A stretch of 64,000 nucleotides of DNA from Ichthyophis bannanicus. Lineage: Eukaryota; Chordata; Amphibia; Gymnophiona; Ichthyophiidae. The stretch lies in NCBI GenBank assembly GCA_033557465.1, contig CM066033.1, forward strand, positions 592,502,438 to 592,566,437, read 5' to 3'. The position numbers and the translations under genes were made by a program. The notes under the pieces are model-generated. The model did not search any database, was not told the origin of the DNA, and saw only the letters and a list, made by a program, of their open reading frames with translations. The first letter of the stretch is position 1. Every line of letters starts with the position of its first letter. Of this stretch, positions 1 through 10,485 are shown one piece after another.

Positions 1-785
1 CTCACCAGCGAATTGTACCGTGGAATTAGTACCTCTTCCTTTCTGCTGGTAATTTCTCTCTGTATGCAACCCAGCATCCTTCTGGCTTTTGCCACCGCCT
101 TGTCACACTGTTTCACTACCTTGAGATCATCAGAAACAATCACTCCGAGGTCCTTCTCCTGGTCCGTGCACATCAACCTCTTGACTCCTATTGCATACAA
201 TTCCCTTCGGATTTCTACTTCCCATTGCATAACACTGCACTTCTTTACATTAAATCTTAACTGCCAAGCATTAGACCATTCTTACAGCTTTTGTAGATCT
301 TTCCTCATGTTATCCATTCACTCAGGGGAGTCCACTCTGTTGCAAATTTTTGTGTCATCTGCAAAAAGACAGACTTTTCCATTCAGTCCTTCAGCAATAT
401 CACTCACAAATTCATTGAACAGTACTGGTCCCATGACCGAACCCTGGGGTACACCCGAGTGAGTTCCGTTTACCATCACCTTCGTCATCTGTCAGTCAAC
501 CAATTTCTGATTCAGTTCACCATCTTGGGGCCCATCCCTAAGCTGTTGAGTTTATTGATAAGCCTCCTGTGAGGAACAGTATCAAAGGCTTTGCTGAAAT
601 CTTGGTAGATCACATCCATCAAATGCCCTTGAGCTAGTTCTTTGGTCACCCAAAGAACTCAATCTGATTTGTTTAGCAAGATTGTCTTTTGTAAAACCAT
701 GTTGCCTCGGATTATGCAACCTGTTGTTTTTGAGAAAGTCCACTATTTGCTCTTTCAGGAGCGCCTCCACTTCTTTTCCCGCCAC
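1..785 (-). mobile_element. CR1 LINE 'B', 3' half (reverse-transcriptase part)
   Basis: On the minus strand this encodes the middle of a CR1 reverse transcriptase. Around 600-780 it reads VAGKEVEALLKEQ and then HGFTKD, and lower down come GSVMGPVLFNE and the catalytic FADDT box. The frame is broken several times, so it is a dead copy. The segment starts exactly where the CR1 at 4,657-7,240 stops (after its YRPVSLTS box), so the two are halves of one element split by the CR1 at 786-4,656. The rest of its 3' end lies off the left edge of the window. Confidence 0.85.
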
Positions 786-980
786 TAAGAATATAAGAAC
801 ATAAGATATGCCATACTGGGTCAGACCAAGGTCCATTAAGCCCAGTATCCTGTTTCCAATAGTGGCCAATCTAGGTCACATGTACCTAGCAGTTTCCCCA
901 AAAGACACAGGCTCCAAAATGCTTGTATTGGGTCAAGCAGTGATATCCTGTGTTCCTTTTTAATAATGGTTTATGGACCT

Positions 981-3900
981 TTAATCCAGGTACTTGTCCA
1001 AACCTTTTTTAAACCCAGCTACACTACCACCTTTTACTACATCCTCCGGTAACAAATTCCAGAGTTTAATTACACGTTGAGTAAAAAAATATTTTCTCTT
1101 TTTAGTCTTAAATAGTTTATCCTGTAGCTTCATTGCATGTTCCCTAGTCTTTCTATATTCTGATGATGTAAACAATCGATCTACATTTACCTGTTCCACT
1201 CCATTCATTAATTTATAGACCTCTATCATATCTCCCCTCAGCATTCTCTTTTCCAGGTTAAAGAGCCCTAACCTTTTTAGCCTCACTTCATAGGAGTATC
1301 CTCCCATCCCCTTTACCATTTTGGTGGCTCTTCTCTGAACCTTTTCTAATAACGCTATATCCTTTTTAAGATATGGCTACCAGAATTGCACACAATATTC
1401 AAGGTGCGGTCGCACCATGGAACAATACAGAGGCATTATAATATCCTTTGTTTTATTCTCAATTTCTTTCCTTATGATACTTAGCATTCTATTTGCTCTC
1501 TTGGCTGCCGCTGAACACTGGGTGGAGATTTTTAACATGTTATCCACAATGACGCCTAAATCCGTTTCCTGGATGGTGGTTCCTAATGTGGAACCTTCCA
1601 TCGTGTAACCATAGTTTGGGTTGTTCTTTCCTAGGTGCATAACTTTACACTTGTCCACATTAAATTTCATCTGCCATTTGGATGCCCAGTCTTTCAATTT
1701 ATCAAGATCCTCTTGCAATTTTCCACAATCGTCATGGGTTTAAATACATAGAAACATAGAAATATGATGACAGAAAAAGACCACATGGCCTATCTAGTCT
1801 GTCCTTCCATAACAATAACTACAATAGTCCCCTTTTTACCTTTAGAGATCCTCTGTGTTTGTCCCATGCCTTTTTGAATTCAGTTACTGTCCTCATCTCT
1901 ACCACCTCCACTGGGAGACTATTCCACGGATCGTGTCATCTGCAAATTTGATAACCTTACTCATTATTCCCTTTTCCAGGTCATTTATGAATATGTCAAA
2001 AAGCAGCGGACCCAGCACAGATCCCTGGGGTACACCACTATTCACCTTTCTCCATTGGGAAAATTGGCCATTTAGCCCTACCCTCTGCTTTCTATCTTTT
2101 AACCAGTTCCTGATACACAATAGTACACTGCCTCCTATTCCATGACTTTTTAATTTCGCCAAAAGTCTCTGATGAGGGATCTTGTCAAAGGCTTTCTGAA
2201 AGTCCAGAAACACTATATCAACCTACTCACCTTTGTCTACCTGTTTATTCACATCTTCAAAAAAACATAACAGATTAGTAAGACAAGATCTTCCTTGTCT
2301 AAAGCCATGTTGGCTGTCTCCCATTAAGCCATGACTATCTACATGTTCAGTTATTTTGTTCTTTATGATAGTTTCTACCATTTTTCCCGGTGCTGACATC
2401 AGGCTCACCAGTCTGTAATTTCCCAGATCACCCCTGGAACCCTTTTTAAATATTGGTGTTACGTTGGCCATCCTCCAATCTTCAGGCATTACAGACGATT
2501 TTAATGATAGTTCACAGATTACTAATAGCAGGTCTGCAATGTCATATTTCAGTTCTTTCAACACCCTTGGATGTATACCATTCGGTCCAGGTGATTTGCT
2601 ACTCTTCAGTTTATCAAATAGTTGTAATACATCTTCCCGATGTATCAATATTTTCTTCAATTCTTCCGCAGTATCACCTCTAAATACCACTTCAATCATG
2701 GCTAACATCCCTACATCTTCCTCAGTAAAGACCGAAGCAAAGAATTCATTCCATCTCTCTGCTATGGCCCTGTCCCCTCTTAGTGCCCCTTTTATGCCTC
2801 TATCATCTAATGGACCAATTGACTCTCTCACAGGTTTTTTGTTATGAATGTACTTGAAAAAGTCTTTATTACGCGTTTTTACTTCCGCAGCAAGCTTCTT
2901 CTCAGATTCTCTCTTTGTCTGCCTTATCAATGCCTTGCATTTAACCTGCCAGCGCTTGTGCTGTTTCCAGTTTTCATCATTTGGCTCCTTTTTCCATTTC
3001 CTGAAAGATGCTTTTTTGACAACAGCAGCCTCTCTGACCTCACCTTTAAACCATGCTGGCAGTTTTTTGAACTTCCTTCCACTTTTCTTAAAGCGTGGAA
3101 TAGAGCTGGTCTGGGCTTCCAAGATAGTATTTTTCAACAACACCCAAGCTTGGTGTAAGTCTTAAACCTTTGTAACGGTTCCTTTTAGTTTTTCCCATTT
3201 TCCTCATTTTATCATAGTCTCCCTTTCGAAAGTTAAAAGGTAGTACTGTGGATTTCCTTACCATCCCTCCTCCAGTAATTAAATCAAACGCGATCATGCT
3301 ATGATCACTATTGCCAAATGGCCACAACACCCTTATCTCTTGCACCAGATCTGGTGTTTCACTAAGGACTTGGTCCAATATAGCTTCCCCTCTGGTCGGA
3401 TCATGAACCAGCTGCTCTAAGAAGCAGTTATTTATTTCATCTGGGAACTTTATCTCCCTAGCATGTCCTGCCGTGACACTGACCCAGTCAATATTGGGGT
3501 AATTGAAATCACCCATTATTATTACTGTGCTGTAACTTTTGTTAGCTTCCCTGATTTCTTTGAGCATTTCATCATCCATTTGTTCATTCTGGCCAGGCGG
3601 TCGATAGTACACCCCCACTGCCATCGCTTTCCCCTTTTTACATAGAATTTCAATCCATAGAGCTTCTACAGCAAATTTTGTTTCCTGCAAAGCTTTAATC
3701 CATTTTGACTCAATGCCCCCTCTAACATAGAGCGCAACCCCTCCACCAATTTGATCAGCTCTATCATTACGATATAGTTTGTACTCAGGTATCACTGGTT
3801 GTCTCAGGTATCACTGGTTGTCCTCCTTTCACCATGTCTCTGAGATTCCAATCATATCTAACCTATCATTTAGTGCTTATATTCTAACTCTCCCGTTTTA

Positions 3901-4103
3901 TTTTTTAGACTTCTAGCATTTGCATACAAGCATTTTAGAGACTGTATTTTATTCATATTAATCTGGCTATCGGTAGGCGTGGGTAATTTGGAATCTTTAA
4001 GCTCTGCCTGCTCCATACTCAAGGGCATTTGGGCTACTTTACTCTTTATTGGAACCTCTCTGCTTTTGGTAGTATACTTCAAGGATACATTGTTCTGAAC
4101 CAT
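981..4103 (-). pseudogene. CR1 ORF2 (endonuclease + reverse transcriptase), broken
   Basis: Pieces in order from the 5' end: ARSLKNKTGELE, the start of the APE-like endonuclease (about 3,870-3,930); GGGVALYVRGG, YYRPPGQ, MGDFNYPNIDW and the catalytic SDH triplet (3,250-3,795); a basic linker, then SPGPNGIHPRVLK and NYRLVSLMS (2,223-3,143); [24 protein letters not shown] and FADDT (1,930-2,213); and the CR1 C-terminal domain with LGVIVD, RPHLEYCVQFW and RVIKLWNLLPEDV (981-1,718). Endonuclease and RT together would make the nick and copy the RNA by target-primed reverse transcription. Frameshifts, an 18-bp duplication near 3,787-3,822 and an inserted CR1 show it is inactive. In the YRPVSL box it has L for P. 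Confidence 0.88.
1741..1924 (-). mobile_element. CR1 'C', short 5'-truncated insertion inside CR1 'A'
   Basis: About 184 bp that interrupts the CR1 'A' reverse transcriptase directly after its FADDT box. On the minus strand it encodes a CR1 C-terminal tail ([19 protein letters not shown]) followed by a 3' UTR that ends in CATAGAAACATAGAAATA-type repeats. The same 3' end recurs at 7,790-7,905, and the coding part recurs at 10,320-10,480. It is therefore a different CR1 subfamily from its host, whose 3' end is TTCTTATG-type. This is the third level of nesting: C in A in B. Confidence 0.85.
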
Positions 4104-4656
4104 GCACTCTTGGGCGACTGTCGGCTTTCCCCTATTATCTAGTTTAAAAGCTGCTCTATCTCTTTTTTAAAGGTTAATGACAGCAGCCTGGTTCCATCTT
4201 GGTTAAGGTGAAGCCCATCCCTTCAGAAGAGCCCCTCCTTTCCCCAGAATGTTCCCCAGTTCCTAACAAATCCAAAACCCTCATCCTTGCATCATCGTCT
4301 CGCCCAGGCATTGAGACTCTGGAGCTCTGCCTGCCTTTTGGGTCCTGCGCGTGGAACAGGAAGCATTTCGGAGAACGCTACCCTGGAAGTTCTGAATTTC
4401 AACTTCCTACCTAAAAGCCTAAATTTAGCCTCCAGAACCTCCCTACCACATTTTCCAAGACAGCAGACTCCTCCCTACCACATTTTCCAAGACAGCAGAC
4501 TCCTCCCTACCACATGTACCAAGACAGCAGACTCCTCCCCAGCACTATCTAAGACCTTATCTAGGTGGCGCGTGAGGTCCGCTACCTTCTCACCAGGCAG
4601 GCATGTTACCAGGCAATCCTCATGTCCATCAGCCACCCAGCTATCTACATGCCTAA
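4104..4656 (-). pseudogene. CR1 'A' ORF1, SGNH-esterase domain remnant
   Basis: The minus strand upstream of ORF2 reads through SWVADGHEDC, CLPGEKVADLTRHL and AVLVHV, then SEMLPVPRAGP, NWGTFWGK and WRDGLHLNQDGTRLL. This is the C-terminal part of the esterase (SGNH hydrolase) domain known from CR1 ORF1 proteins, including the final D-x-x-H-L block (DGLHL). The block that should hold H-x-G-T-N-D is disrupted: a threefold 32-bp tandem repeat sits there (4,441-4,536). The 5' end is cut off by truncation of the element. Confidence 0.75.
4441..4536. repeat. 32-bp tandem repeat, 3 copies, inside CR1 ORF1
   Basis: Three head-to-tail copies of a 32-bp unit starting CCCTACCACATTTTCC, at 4,441, 4,473 and 4,505. 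The third copy differs by two bases. The unit comes from the ORF1 esterase coding sequence around the expected GTND motif, so this is a local expansion after insertion or in the source copy. Confidence 0.9.
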
Positions 4657-6352
4657 TGAGGTAAGACTTACTGGCCTGTAGTTTGCCACTTCTTTCCAAT
4701 TACCACTTTTGTGAAGAGGTGCCACATTAGCCCTTCTCCAGTCCTGAGGAACTTCTCTTGTCTTCAAGGATCTATTTAAAACATTCTTTAATGGCCCTGC
4801 AAGAAACTCTGTGAGCTCTTTCAGTATCCTGGGATGTATCCCATCTGGTCCCATGTCCTTGTCCACTTTCAGTTTTACAAGTTGTTCTAACACATCATAT
4901 TCTGTGAAAGGTGTGGTATCTACTCCTTTCCCATTTTTATATTTGTCAATCACAGGTGGTCCTTCTCCAGGATTTTATTTAGTAAAAACAGAACATATTT
5001 GTTTAGCATTTTCATTTTTTCAACGTCACTTTCCACAAATCCATTTCCGGCACTTTTGAGTCCTGCAATTCCACCTCTGATTTTCCTCCTCTCCCGAATA
5101 TGCCTGAAGAAAATTTTGTCACCACACTTCACATCTTTAGCCATCTTTTCTTCTGCTTTTGATTTTGCTATCCTTATTTCTCTTTTTGTCTCTTTTAGTT
5201 TGATCCTGTATTCTTTTATGTTTGTGAACTTCTGAATTTTGTGAAAGCCGTGGTTTTTGCCTTTATTTCTGCAGCCACTTCTTTGGAGAACCAAATAGGT
5301 TTTCTTTTCCTCTTTTTTTATTTACTTTCCTTACATATGTATCTGTTGCTCCTTTTATTGCCTCCTTTAGTTTAGTCCATTGTAATTCCACTTCCCTTAT
5401 CCCCTCCCACCCTACCAACTCCTCATTTAGGCACTTGGCCATTTTACTGAAGTCAGTATTTTTGAAGTCTAGGACTTTGAGCTTGCTGTGATTGGACTCC
5501 ACCTTGGCTTTTATCGCATACCACACCGTGTGATGATCGCTGCTGCTCACATGGGCATCCACCCGGATATTTGACACGCTATCTCTGTTGGTGAGTACTA
5601 AATCCAGCATCGAGCTTTCCCTGGTCAGTTCCATCAGCATTTGTCCAAGTAATGCATCTTGGAAGGCATCCACAATTTTTTTTACTTCTTTCCAGATTTG
5701 CAGAAGGAATACCCCAATCCATATCAGGTAGATTAAAGTCACCCAGTATGATCACTTCCCCCTCATGGGTATCTTTGCAATATTAATAATCAATTCGCTA
5801 TCCATTTCTTCAGTTTGAGTTGGAGGCCTGTGGACTACACCAGTATGGATGACTGTGCCATCTCCTTTTCCAACACAATCCACAACATTTCTTCTTTTCC
5901 CCATGTTCTCTGCATTTCAGCAGCTTTAATATTGCTTTTGACATATAGGGCTACTCCTCCTCCTTTTCTACCCTCTCTATTTCTTCTAAATAGATTATAG
6001 CCAGCTATGGCTATATCCCATTCATGTGACTCATTAAACCATGTTTCTAAAATGACTACAATGTCCAAGTCCATTTCACCATTAGGGCTTTCAGATCAGG
6101 AACTTTGTTGGCTAGGCTTCGAGCATTTGTTCTCATTGCTTTCCAGCATTTGTTGAATGGCTTGCCTGTGTTTTGCATGGATTTTGTTCTACATGCCTCT
6201 TCCCACTTGGCATTGATGTGTGGATTGATACTGTGGCTGTTTCTAATGTTGTTATGTTTTTGCTGGGAGTGATGTCCTGAACTTGTTCTTTTCCATCCAT
6301 CACCCCCTTTCCCTAATTTAAATGCCTGCCACATAATGTCTGAATTTTTCAC
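4657..6352 (-). pseudogene. CR1 'B' ORF2, endonuclease and RT N-terminus
   Basis: Minus strand. NARSLANKVPDLKAL opens the endonuclease (about 6,070-6,140), followed by DIVVILETWFNESHEW and GGGVALYVKSNI (5,835-6,074). LDLVLTNRD and SSDHHTVWYAI, with the catalytic SDH, are at 5,263-5,742. A lysine-rich linker follows (4,950-5,294), then MGPDGIHPRILKEL and YRPVSLTS of the RT fingers (4,657-4,953). Each block lies in a different frame, so several indels have accumulated. The RT palm is at the other end of the window's first 800 bp. Confidence 0.85.
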
Positions 6353-6830
6353 TTAGGATTCTTTTCCTTGCATCAGAGAGATATGGTCCATCCACACAGT
6401 ATAGCCTCTTGTTGTTCCATCTATTTCCCCAGTCACCCATATTTCTAAATTCCTCTTGTTTGCACCAGGTTTGGAGCCATGTATTAAAGTTGATTATGCG
6501 ATGCAGCCTTTTTGCCCCCTTACCAAGAACAGGTAGAACTTCTGAGATTGCTATGGTGTTAGCAATGGGCTTGAGTTTCTCTCCCAGAATCTGGAAGTCC
6601 CTCTGAACTGTAGAGGCACTGTTTCTAGCCAGGTCATTTGTACCCAAGTGGATGATAACATCAATTTTGGAGTGCTCACTTTCTGCACTAACTATGCCAG
6701 CAATTTGCTTCATATTCCTGCTGGCTGAAGAGCCTGGGAGGCATTTGACCATCTTCTCTCCTTTTATACTGTGTTCCCAAGTTGGTGCTCTCTGATGATG
6801 GAATCTCCAAGTAGTAGTAATTTCCTTTTT
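6318..6830 (-). pseudogene. CR1 'B' ORF1, SGNH-esterase domain
   Basis: Minus strand. Upstream of position 6,800 the frame reads KLLLLGDSIIRE, which is the SGNH block-I motif (GDS). After a frame change an open stretch of 144 codons carries KMVKCLPGSSA, then VIIHLGTNDLARN (the G-x-N-D block), SEVLPVLGKG, NMGDWGN and VDGPYLSD. These are the signatures of the esterase-like domain in CR1 ORF1. The final catalytic-type D-x-x-H block is degraded (DGPYLS, where other copies have DGLHLN). Function in retrotransposition is only inferred from the family; this copy is broken. Confidence 0.8.
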
Positions 6831-7243
6831 AACAGTTTCTTCATATTTAGAACATTATCAGTAGATTGGGCATTAACCTTCTTGTTTAAGGGCACCTCAG
6901 TTACCAGTAATTGGGCATTGGGCATCCATGTCCTGTAAGGCATACTGTACCTCAGCCCTGACTGTCCTCAACAACTCGCTACTTACATTCCTGTGCCCAC
7001 TCAGCTGAGTGAATTTGGCTCAAAACCTGTACCCTTGTGGATGTCCTACATTTCAAATTCATGCTAACTGCTTTCCAGTCAGCCTTAGCACTCACCAAGC
7101 AAGACTGCTACTATATGTCCACCTTACTGACTCTCTTGCTTCTGTCCCTTGCTGACTCTTTACGACTCTCAACTCTCTCCTCAAATTGCCTCAACCTCCG
7201 ACACCTCCTTCCCTTTCCATTCAGACTTTGGCTGACCCGTGTA

Positions 7244-7528
7244 AAGGCCTTATTTGGGATTTTCAAAGGCCACCTACACGGGTAGTGCCCTTCGAAAATT
7301 TTAGCTAAGTCCCTAACGCACCCAGATGCTATCTGCAGAGCATCGGGGCGTGTTAGGGGCGTTACGGGGTGGGGTGGGGGAGGAAGAAGGGGCTACATGG
7401 GTAGCAGCAATTTTCGATGCTACCTGTGTAGCCCTCTGTGCCTTAAAGATAGGCGAGGTTTTTCCTCACCTATCTTTAAGACGCAGAGGCTATGTTGGTA
7501 GCATCGAAAATATCTCAATATCAGGCCC
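7244..7528. mobile_element. Foldback MITE with GGCCT...ATTTTCGA ends
   Basis: About 285 bp with imperfect terminal inverted repeats. The right end reads (as reverse complement) GGGCCTGATATTGAG, and the left end is GGCCTTATTTGGG. In the centre is a near-perfect 18-bp hairpin at 7,441-7,480 (CTTAAAGATAGG paired with CCTATCTTTAAG). The flanking blocks around TCGATGCTAC are also inverted. There is no coding capacity. The GGGCCTGATATT terminus is shared with the MITE at 19,895-20,342, so they may belong to one family. Confidence 0.6.
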
Positions 7529-7789
7529 AAAGTCCATAAGATTACGTTTGAATTCCCCCTGGGGTTATCTCCATCCTCCCTTCCCCCTCTTCACTTCCAA
7601 ATCCTTCCCTCAACCTCTATCACCCTTTATTCTTTTTTTTAAAATCATTGAGGAAGAAACCACACATCTTCTGTCCTCTTCCAAATGTAATACCTGACCC
7701 CCTGACCCCATTCTTCTCCTCCAAACTTACTACCTGCCCCTCTGACCCCATTCCTGCTTGTCTACTAACTCCATCTCCTCCACTATTAT

Positions 7790-7905
7790 AGAAACATAGA
7801 AACATGATGGCAGAAAAAGACCACATGGCCTATCTAGTCTGCCCTTCCATATCAACTACAATAGCCCCCTTTTTACCTTTAGAGATCCTCTGTGTGTGTC
7901 CCATG
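7790..7905 (-). mobile_element. CR1 'D', 3' end, left of the inserted L1 derivative
   Basis: Closely similar to the CR1 'C' 3' UTR, starting with ATAGAAACATAGAAACATGATGGC and running to GTGTGTCCCATG at 7,905. The sequence resumes at 10,320 with TTTTTTGAATTCAG. The gap is filled by an L1-derived element flanked by the duplicated 8-mer GTCCCATG. Confidence 0.88.
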
Positions 7906-8117
7906 TTTTTTTTTTTTTTTATTGATTTCAAAAATGCATTTAAACAATACAAACAAGGTCAATACAGAACAAACTACCACATCAGATGTACAAAACATCA
8001 AGTAGGAAAAATAACTCCGATATAGCCCATGTTAAGAAACTTGGCTGAGTATTAACAAAAAACCATCACTAAATAATCAGGAAAATAAGACACAAGGCCC
8101 ATAGAAAGGAGGCTACA

Positions 8118-9350
8118 TTATTCATGGACGCCCTGGGCTTCTACCAGTGCCTTCCGCTTCTCTATCAAAAAACTTTCCAAATGAGTAACATCAGTGAAAA
8201 CATAGGAGACATCCTTTAAAGTAATAATGCATTTACACGGGAAACGAAGAAAAAAGGAAGCATCTCCCAAAGATAATACCTGATGCTTTAAGGCCAAAAA
8301 CAGCCTTCGCCTAAGCTGGGTATTTCGTGATACATCAGGAAAGACATTAACAAGATGACCACAAAACTTAGTAGTCTTATACTTAAAAAATGCACGAAGT
8401 ACACGCTGCTTAATATCCCTAGACAAAAAAGTCACTAACAAAGTGGAACGGGTGTCAATTGTATCCAGGGAGTCCTCTAAGAAGGCAGTGAGGTTAGAAA
8501 TAGGAGGCTCAATTGCATCAAACTCTCCCTCAACAGGAGTAACTCTCTTAGAGCTGGGGGAAATATAATAAAGCTGAGAAACTTCTATGGAGTCAGTAAA
8601 TAAAAGCACTTCTTTAAGGTACTTATCTAATAAGATTTTTGGAGCGAGGAGTTTAGAAGTAGGAAAATTTAAGAAACGGAGATTACAGGAACGTGCTGAG
8701 TTCTCCATCGCTTCAAGTTTATTATGAAGAACCAGTGAGTCTTTAATACTCGCAGCCTGAGCAGCATGTATAGAGACAATCTGGCCCTCCAATTTAGAAA
8801 CAGCAGTATCAAGCAAAACCGTCTTACCATCTAATTGCTGTAAAGAGACTACAGTCTCTTGGGAAAACTTAGACAAGGAGCCTAAAGTACCAGAAATCTT
8901 ATTGTCAATATTTATTTATTTAGACAGTTTTGTATACCGCCTTATCCTTCAATCAAAGCGGTCACAACACAATTGGGGGATACATTTAACACACAGGGAT
9001 ATGAGCTTCAAAACTCCCCAGACATCTTTCAATGTAATCTCAGTATCAGGAGACATAGTCAAGAGCGCAGTAACACCACTCGACATGCCTGAAACAACCG
9101 GTTGAGGTAAAGAAAAAGAAACATTTAAATCCTTTACCTTATCAGGGGACTCCCCAGTAGAAGCGGGAAGCACTGACGGAAGAGGACACGGTGGGGGCGA
9201 TCTTCCCCCTGGACTTAAGGAGGCGCCCTCAGGAGACGATTGGACAATCGGCAGGGGGGAGAAGTGCTTATTTAGGGGGCCCGTCGGTTTCACAACACCG
9301 GCGGGATCACCCCCAGAGGCACCCCCACCCTTGGCTTTCCGTTTCCCCAT
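8118..9350 (-). pseudogene. L1-group ORF1 protein, interrupted
   Basis: The start at 9,350 (MGKRKAKGGGASGGDP) is preferred because it follows the monomer region and begins with the basic, disordered N-terminus typical of L1/Tx1 ORF1. The first reading frame stays open to about 8,997, where a 95-bp L2-type tail breaks it. It resumes as KFSQETVVSLQQLDGK with a coiled coil (LLDTAVSKLEGQI, LHNKLEAMENSA). The RRM-like core (SCNLRFLNFP) follows, then the C-terminal domain (VNVFPDVSRNTQLRRR, FFLRFPCKC, YVFTDVTHLESFL), ending at 8,118. ORF1p is the RNA-binding trimer of the L1 particle. Apart from the insertion the reading frames are intact, so the copy was probably functional when it landed. Confidence 0.82.
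8905..8999 (-). mobile_element. L2-type 3' tail insertion inside L1 ORF1
   Basis: About 95 bp with the L2 3'-terminal signature. Read on the minus strand it is GACCGCTTTGATTG, then ATAAGGCGGTATAC, then AAATAAATAAAT. The same stem and A-rich end occur at 13,325, 22,731, 30,335 and 61,592. It splits the ORF1 frame between its N-terminal region and its coiled coil. The precise target duplication was not resolved by eye. Confidence 0.65.
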
Positions 9351-9577
9351 ACAAGCAGAACAGAATGCAAAATAAACCAACCACAATTACTAACTTCCCC
9401 CTCCTCCGCCGTCCAGGAGCGTGTAGTCACCAGAATGCCACTGTGACGTCGCTGTGGCGTCAAAGAGGCATCAAAGGGGTGGAACCTGCCCCTTTGAACA
9501 CGCCCCTTCGAAACACGCTCCGCGAAACACGCTCCGCGGCAAAGAAGAACAGAAATTAAGGAATCAGGAATGCAAAA

Positions 9578-10311
9578 CCACTCAGGGGGTCCTCTCACAG
9601 CTGCGGGCTCTCTCCCCAATGCCTGTCCGCTATTCCGGGGAAGCCACAAGCGCCCGAGCAGAATGCTGCACACGGCAGCAGTCCCAGAGGCCAAGCAAAT
9701 GACCCCAAATGCCTCCGATGCACTTCCCGGTCAAGTTCAGATGAAAAAGGTAAACTGGCAGCTTTTATCCACTCAGGGGGTCCTCTCACAGCTGCGGGCT
9801 CTCTCCCCGATGCCTGTCCACTATTCCGGGAAGCCACAAGCACCCGAGCAGAACGCTGCACACGGCAGCAGTCCCAGAGGCCAAGCAAATGACCCCAAAT
9901 GCCTCCGACGCACTTCCCGGCCAAGTTCAGATGAAAAAGGTAAACTGGCAGCTTTTATCCACTCAGGGGGTCCTCTCACAGCTGCGGGCTCTCTCCCCGA
10001 TGCCTGTCCGCTATTCCGGGGAAGCTACAAGCGCCCGAGCAGAACGCTGCACATGGCAGCAGTCCCAGAGGCCAAGCAAATGACCCCAAATACCTCCAAT
10101 GCACTTCCCGGCCAAGTTCAGATGAAAAAGGTAAACTGGCAGCTTTTATCCACTCAGGGGGTCCTCTCACAGCTGCGGGTTCTCTCCCCGATGCCTGTCC
10201 GCTATTCCGGGGAAGCCACAAGTGCCCGAGCAGAACGCTGCACACGGCAGCAGACCCAGAGGCCAAGCAAATGACCCCAAATGCCACCGACGCACTTCCC
10301 AGCCAAGTTCC
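9578..10311 (-). repeat. 190-bp tandem monomers (L1 5' promoter-type array), 3.8 copies
   Basis: The block beginning CCACTCAGGGGGTCCTCTC recurs at 9,578, 9,769, 9,959 and 10,150, giving periods of 191, 190 and 191 bp. The copies are nearly identical. The array lies 5' of ORF1 at the outer end of the element, and the last unit is truncated at the target duplication. Mouse and some other L1s carry similar 5' monomers that act as promoters. The position suggests the same here, but promoter function is inferred. Confidence 0.88.
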
Positions 10312-10319
10312 GTCCCATG

Positions 10320-10482
10320 CTTTTTTGAATTCAGATACTGTCCTCATGCCCACCACCTCCACTGGGAGACTATTCAACGCATCTACCACTCTTTCTGTAA
10401 AGAAATATTTCTGCATATTACTCCTGAGTCTATCCCCTTTCACTCTCATCCTATGTCCCCTTGTAGCAGAGCTTGCCTTCAA
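10320..10482 (-). mobile_element. CR1 'D', coding part right of the L1 derivative
   Basis: On the minus strand it encodes a CR1 C-terminal tail ([32 protein letters not shown]). This joins without a gap to the 3' UTR at 7,790-7,905 once the L1 derivative is removed. Its upstream end abuts the TTA target duplication of the DNA transposon at 10,486, so that element marks the 5' limit of the visible CR1. Confidence 0.85.
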
Positions 10483-10485
10483 TTA

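Larger units (their letters stand above)
786..4656 (-). mobile_element. CR1 LINE 'A', nearly full length, inserted into CR1 'B'
   Basis: A CR1-family non-LTR retrotransposon on the minus strand. The 3' end, at the left, has the typical CR1 3'-UTR block (ACTGGGTCAGACC and its continuation, about 805-900) and ends in short TTCTTATGTTCTTATA-type repeats at 786-805. Going 5' there are ORF2 (endonuclease and reverse transcriptase) and the 3' part of ORF1 (esterase domain). The 5' end is truncated inside ORF1 at about 4,656. It interrupts another CR1 in the same orientation with no obvious target-site duplication, which is usual for CR1. It carries a short third CR1 at 1,741-1,924. Confidence 0.88.
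4657..7240 (-). mobile_element. CR1 LINE 'B', 5' half (ORF1 and start of ORF2)
   Basis: The 5' portion of the CR1 whose 3' half lies at 1-785. On the minus strand from the right it has a charged ORF1 N-terminal segment (about 7,050-7,240, with many stops), an ORF1 esterase domain (6,318-6,830), then ORF2 endonuclease and the first third of the reverse transcriptase, ending at the YRPVSLTS box at 4,657. It is cut there by CR1 'A'. The right edge at about 7,240 meets a MITE. Confidence 0.85.
7906..10311 (-). mobile_element. ORF1-only L1 derivative (half-L1-like), inserted in CR1 'D'
   Basis: A 2.4-kb minus-strand retroelement bounded by the 8-bp target duplication GTCCCATG (7,898-7,905 and 10,312-10,319). 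From its 5' end at the right it has about 3.8 copies of a 190-bp monomer (9,578-10,311), a 5' UTR, an L1-type ORF1 (8,118-9,350, interrupted by a short L2 tail), a 3' UTR of about 190 bp, an AATAAA signal and a poly(A) tail seen as 14 T's at 7,906-7,920. There is no ORF2 sequence between ORF1 and the tail. In organisation it resembles the mammalian HAL1 elements. It could also be a copy of an L1 transcript that had lost ORF2. Confidence 0.8.
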
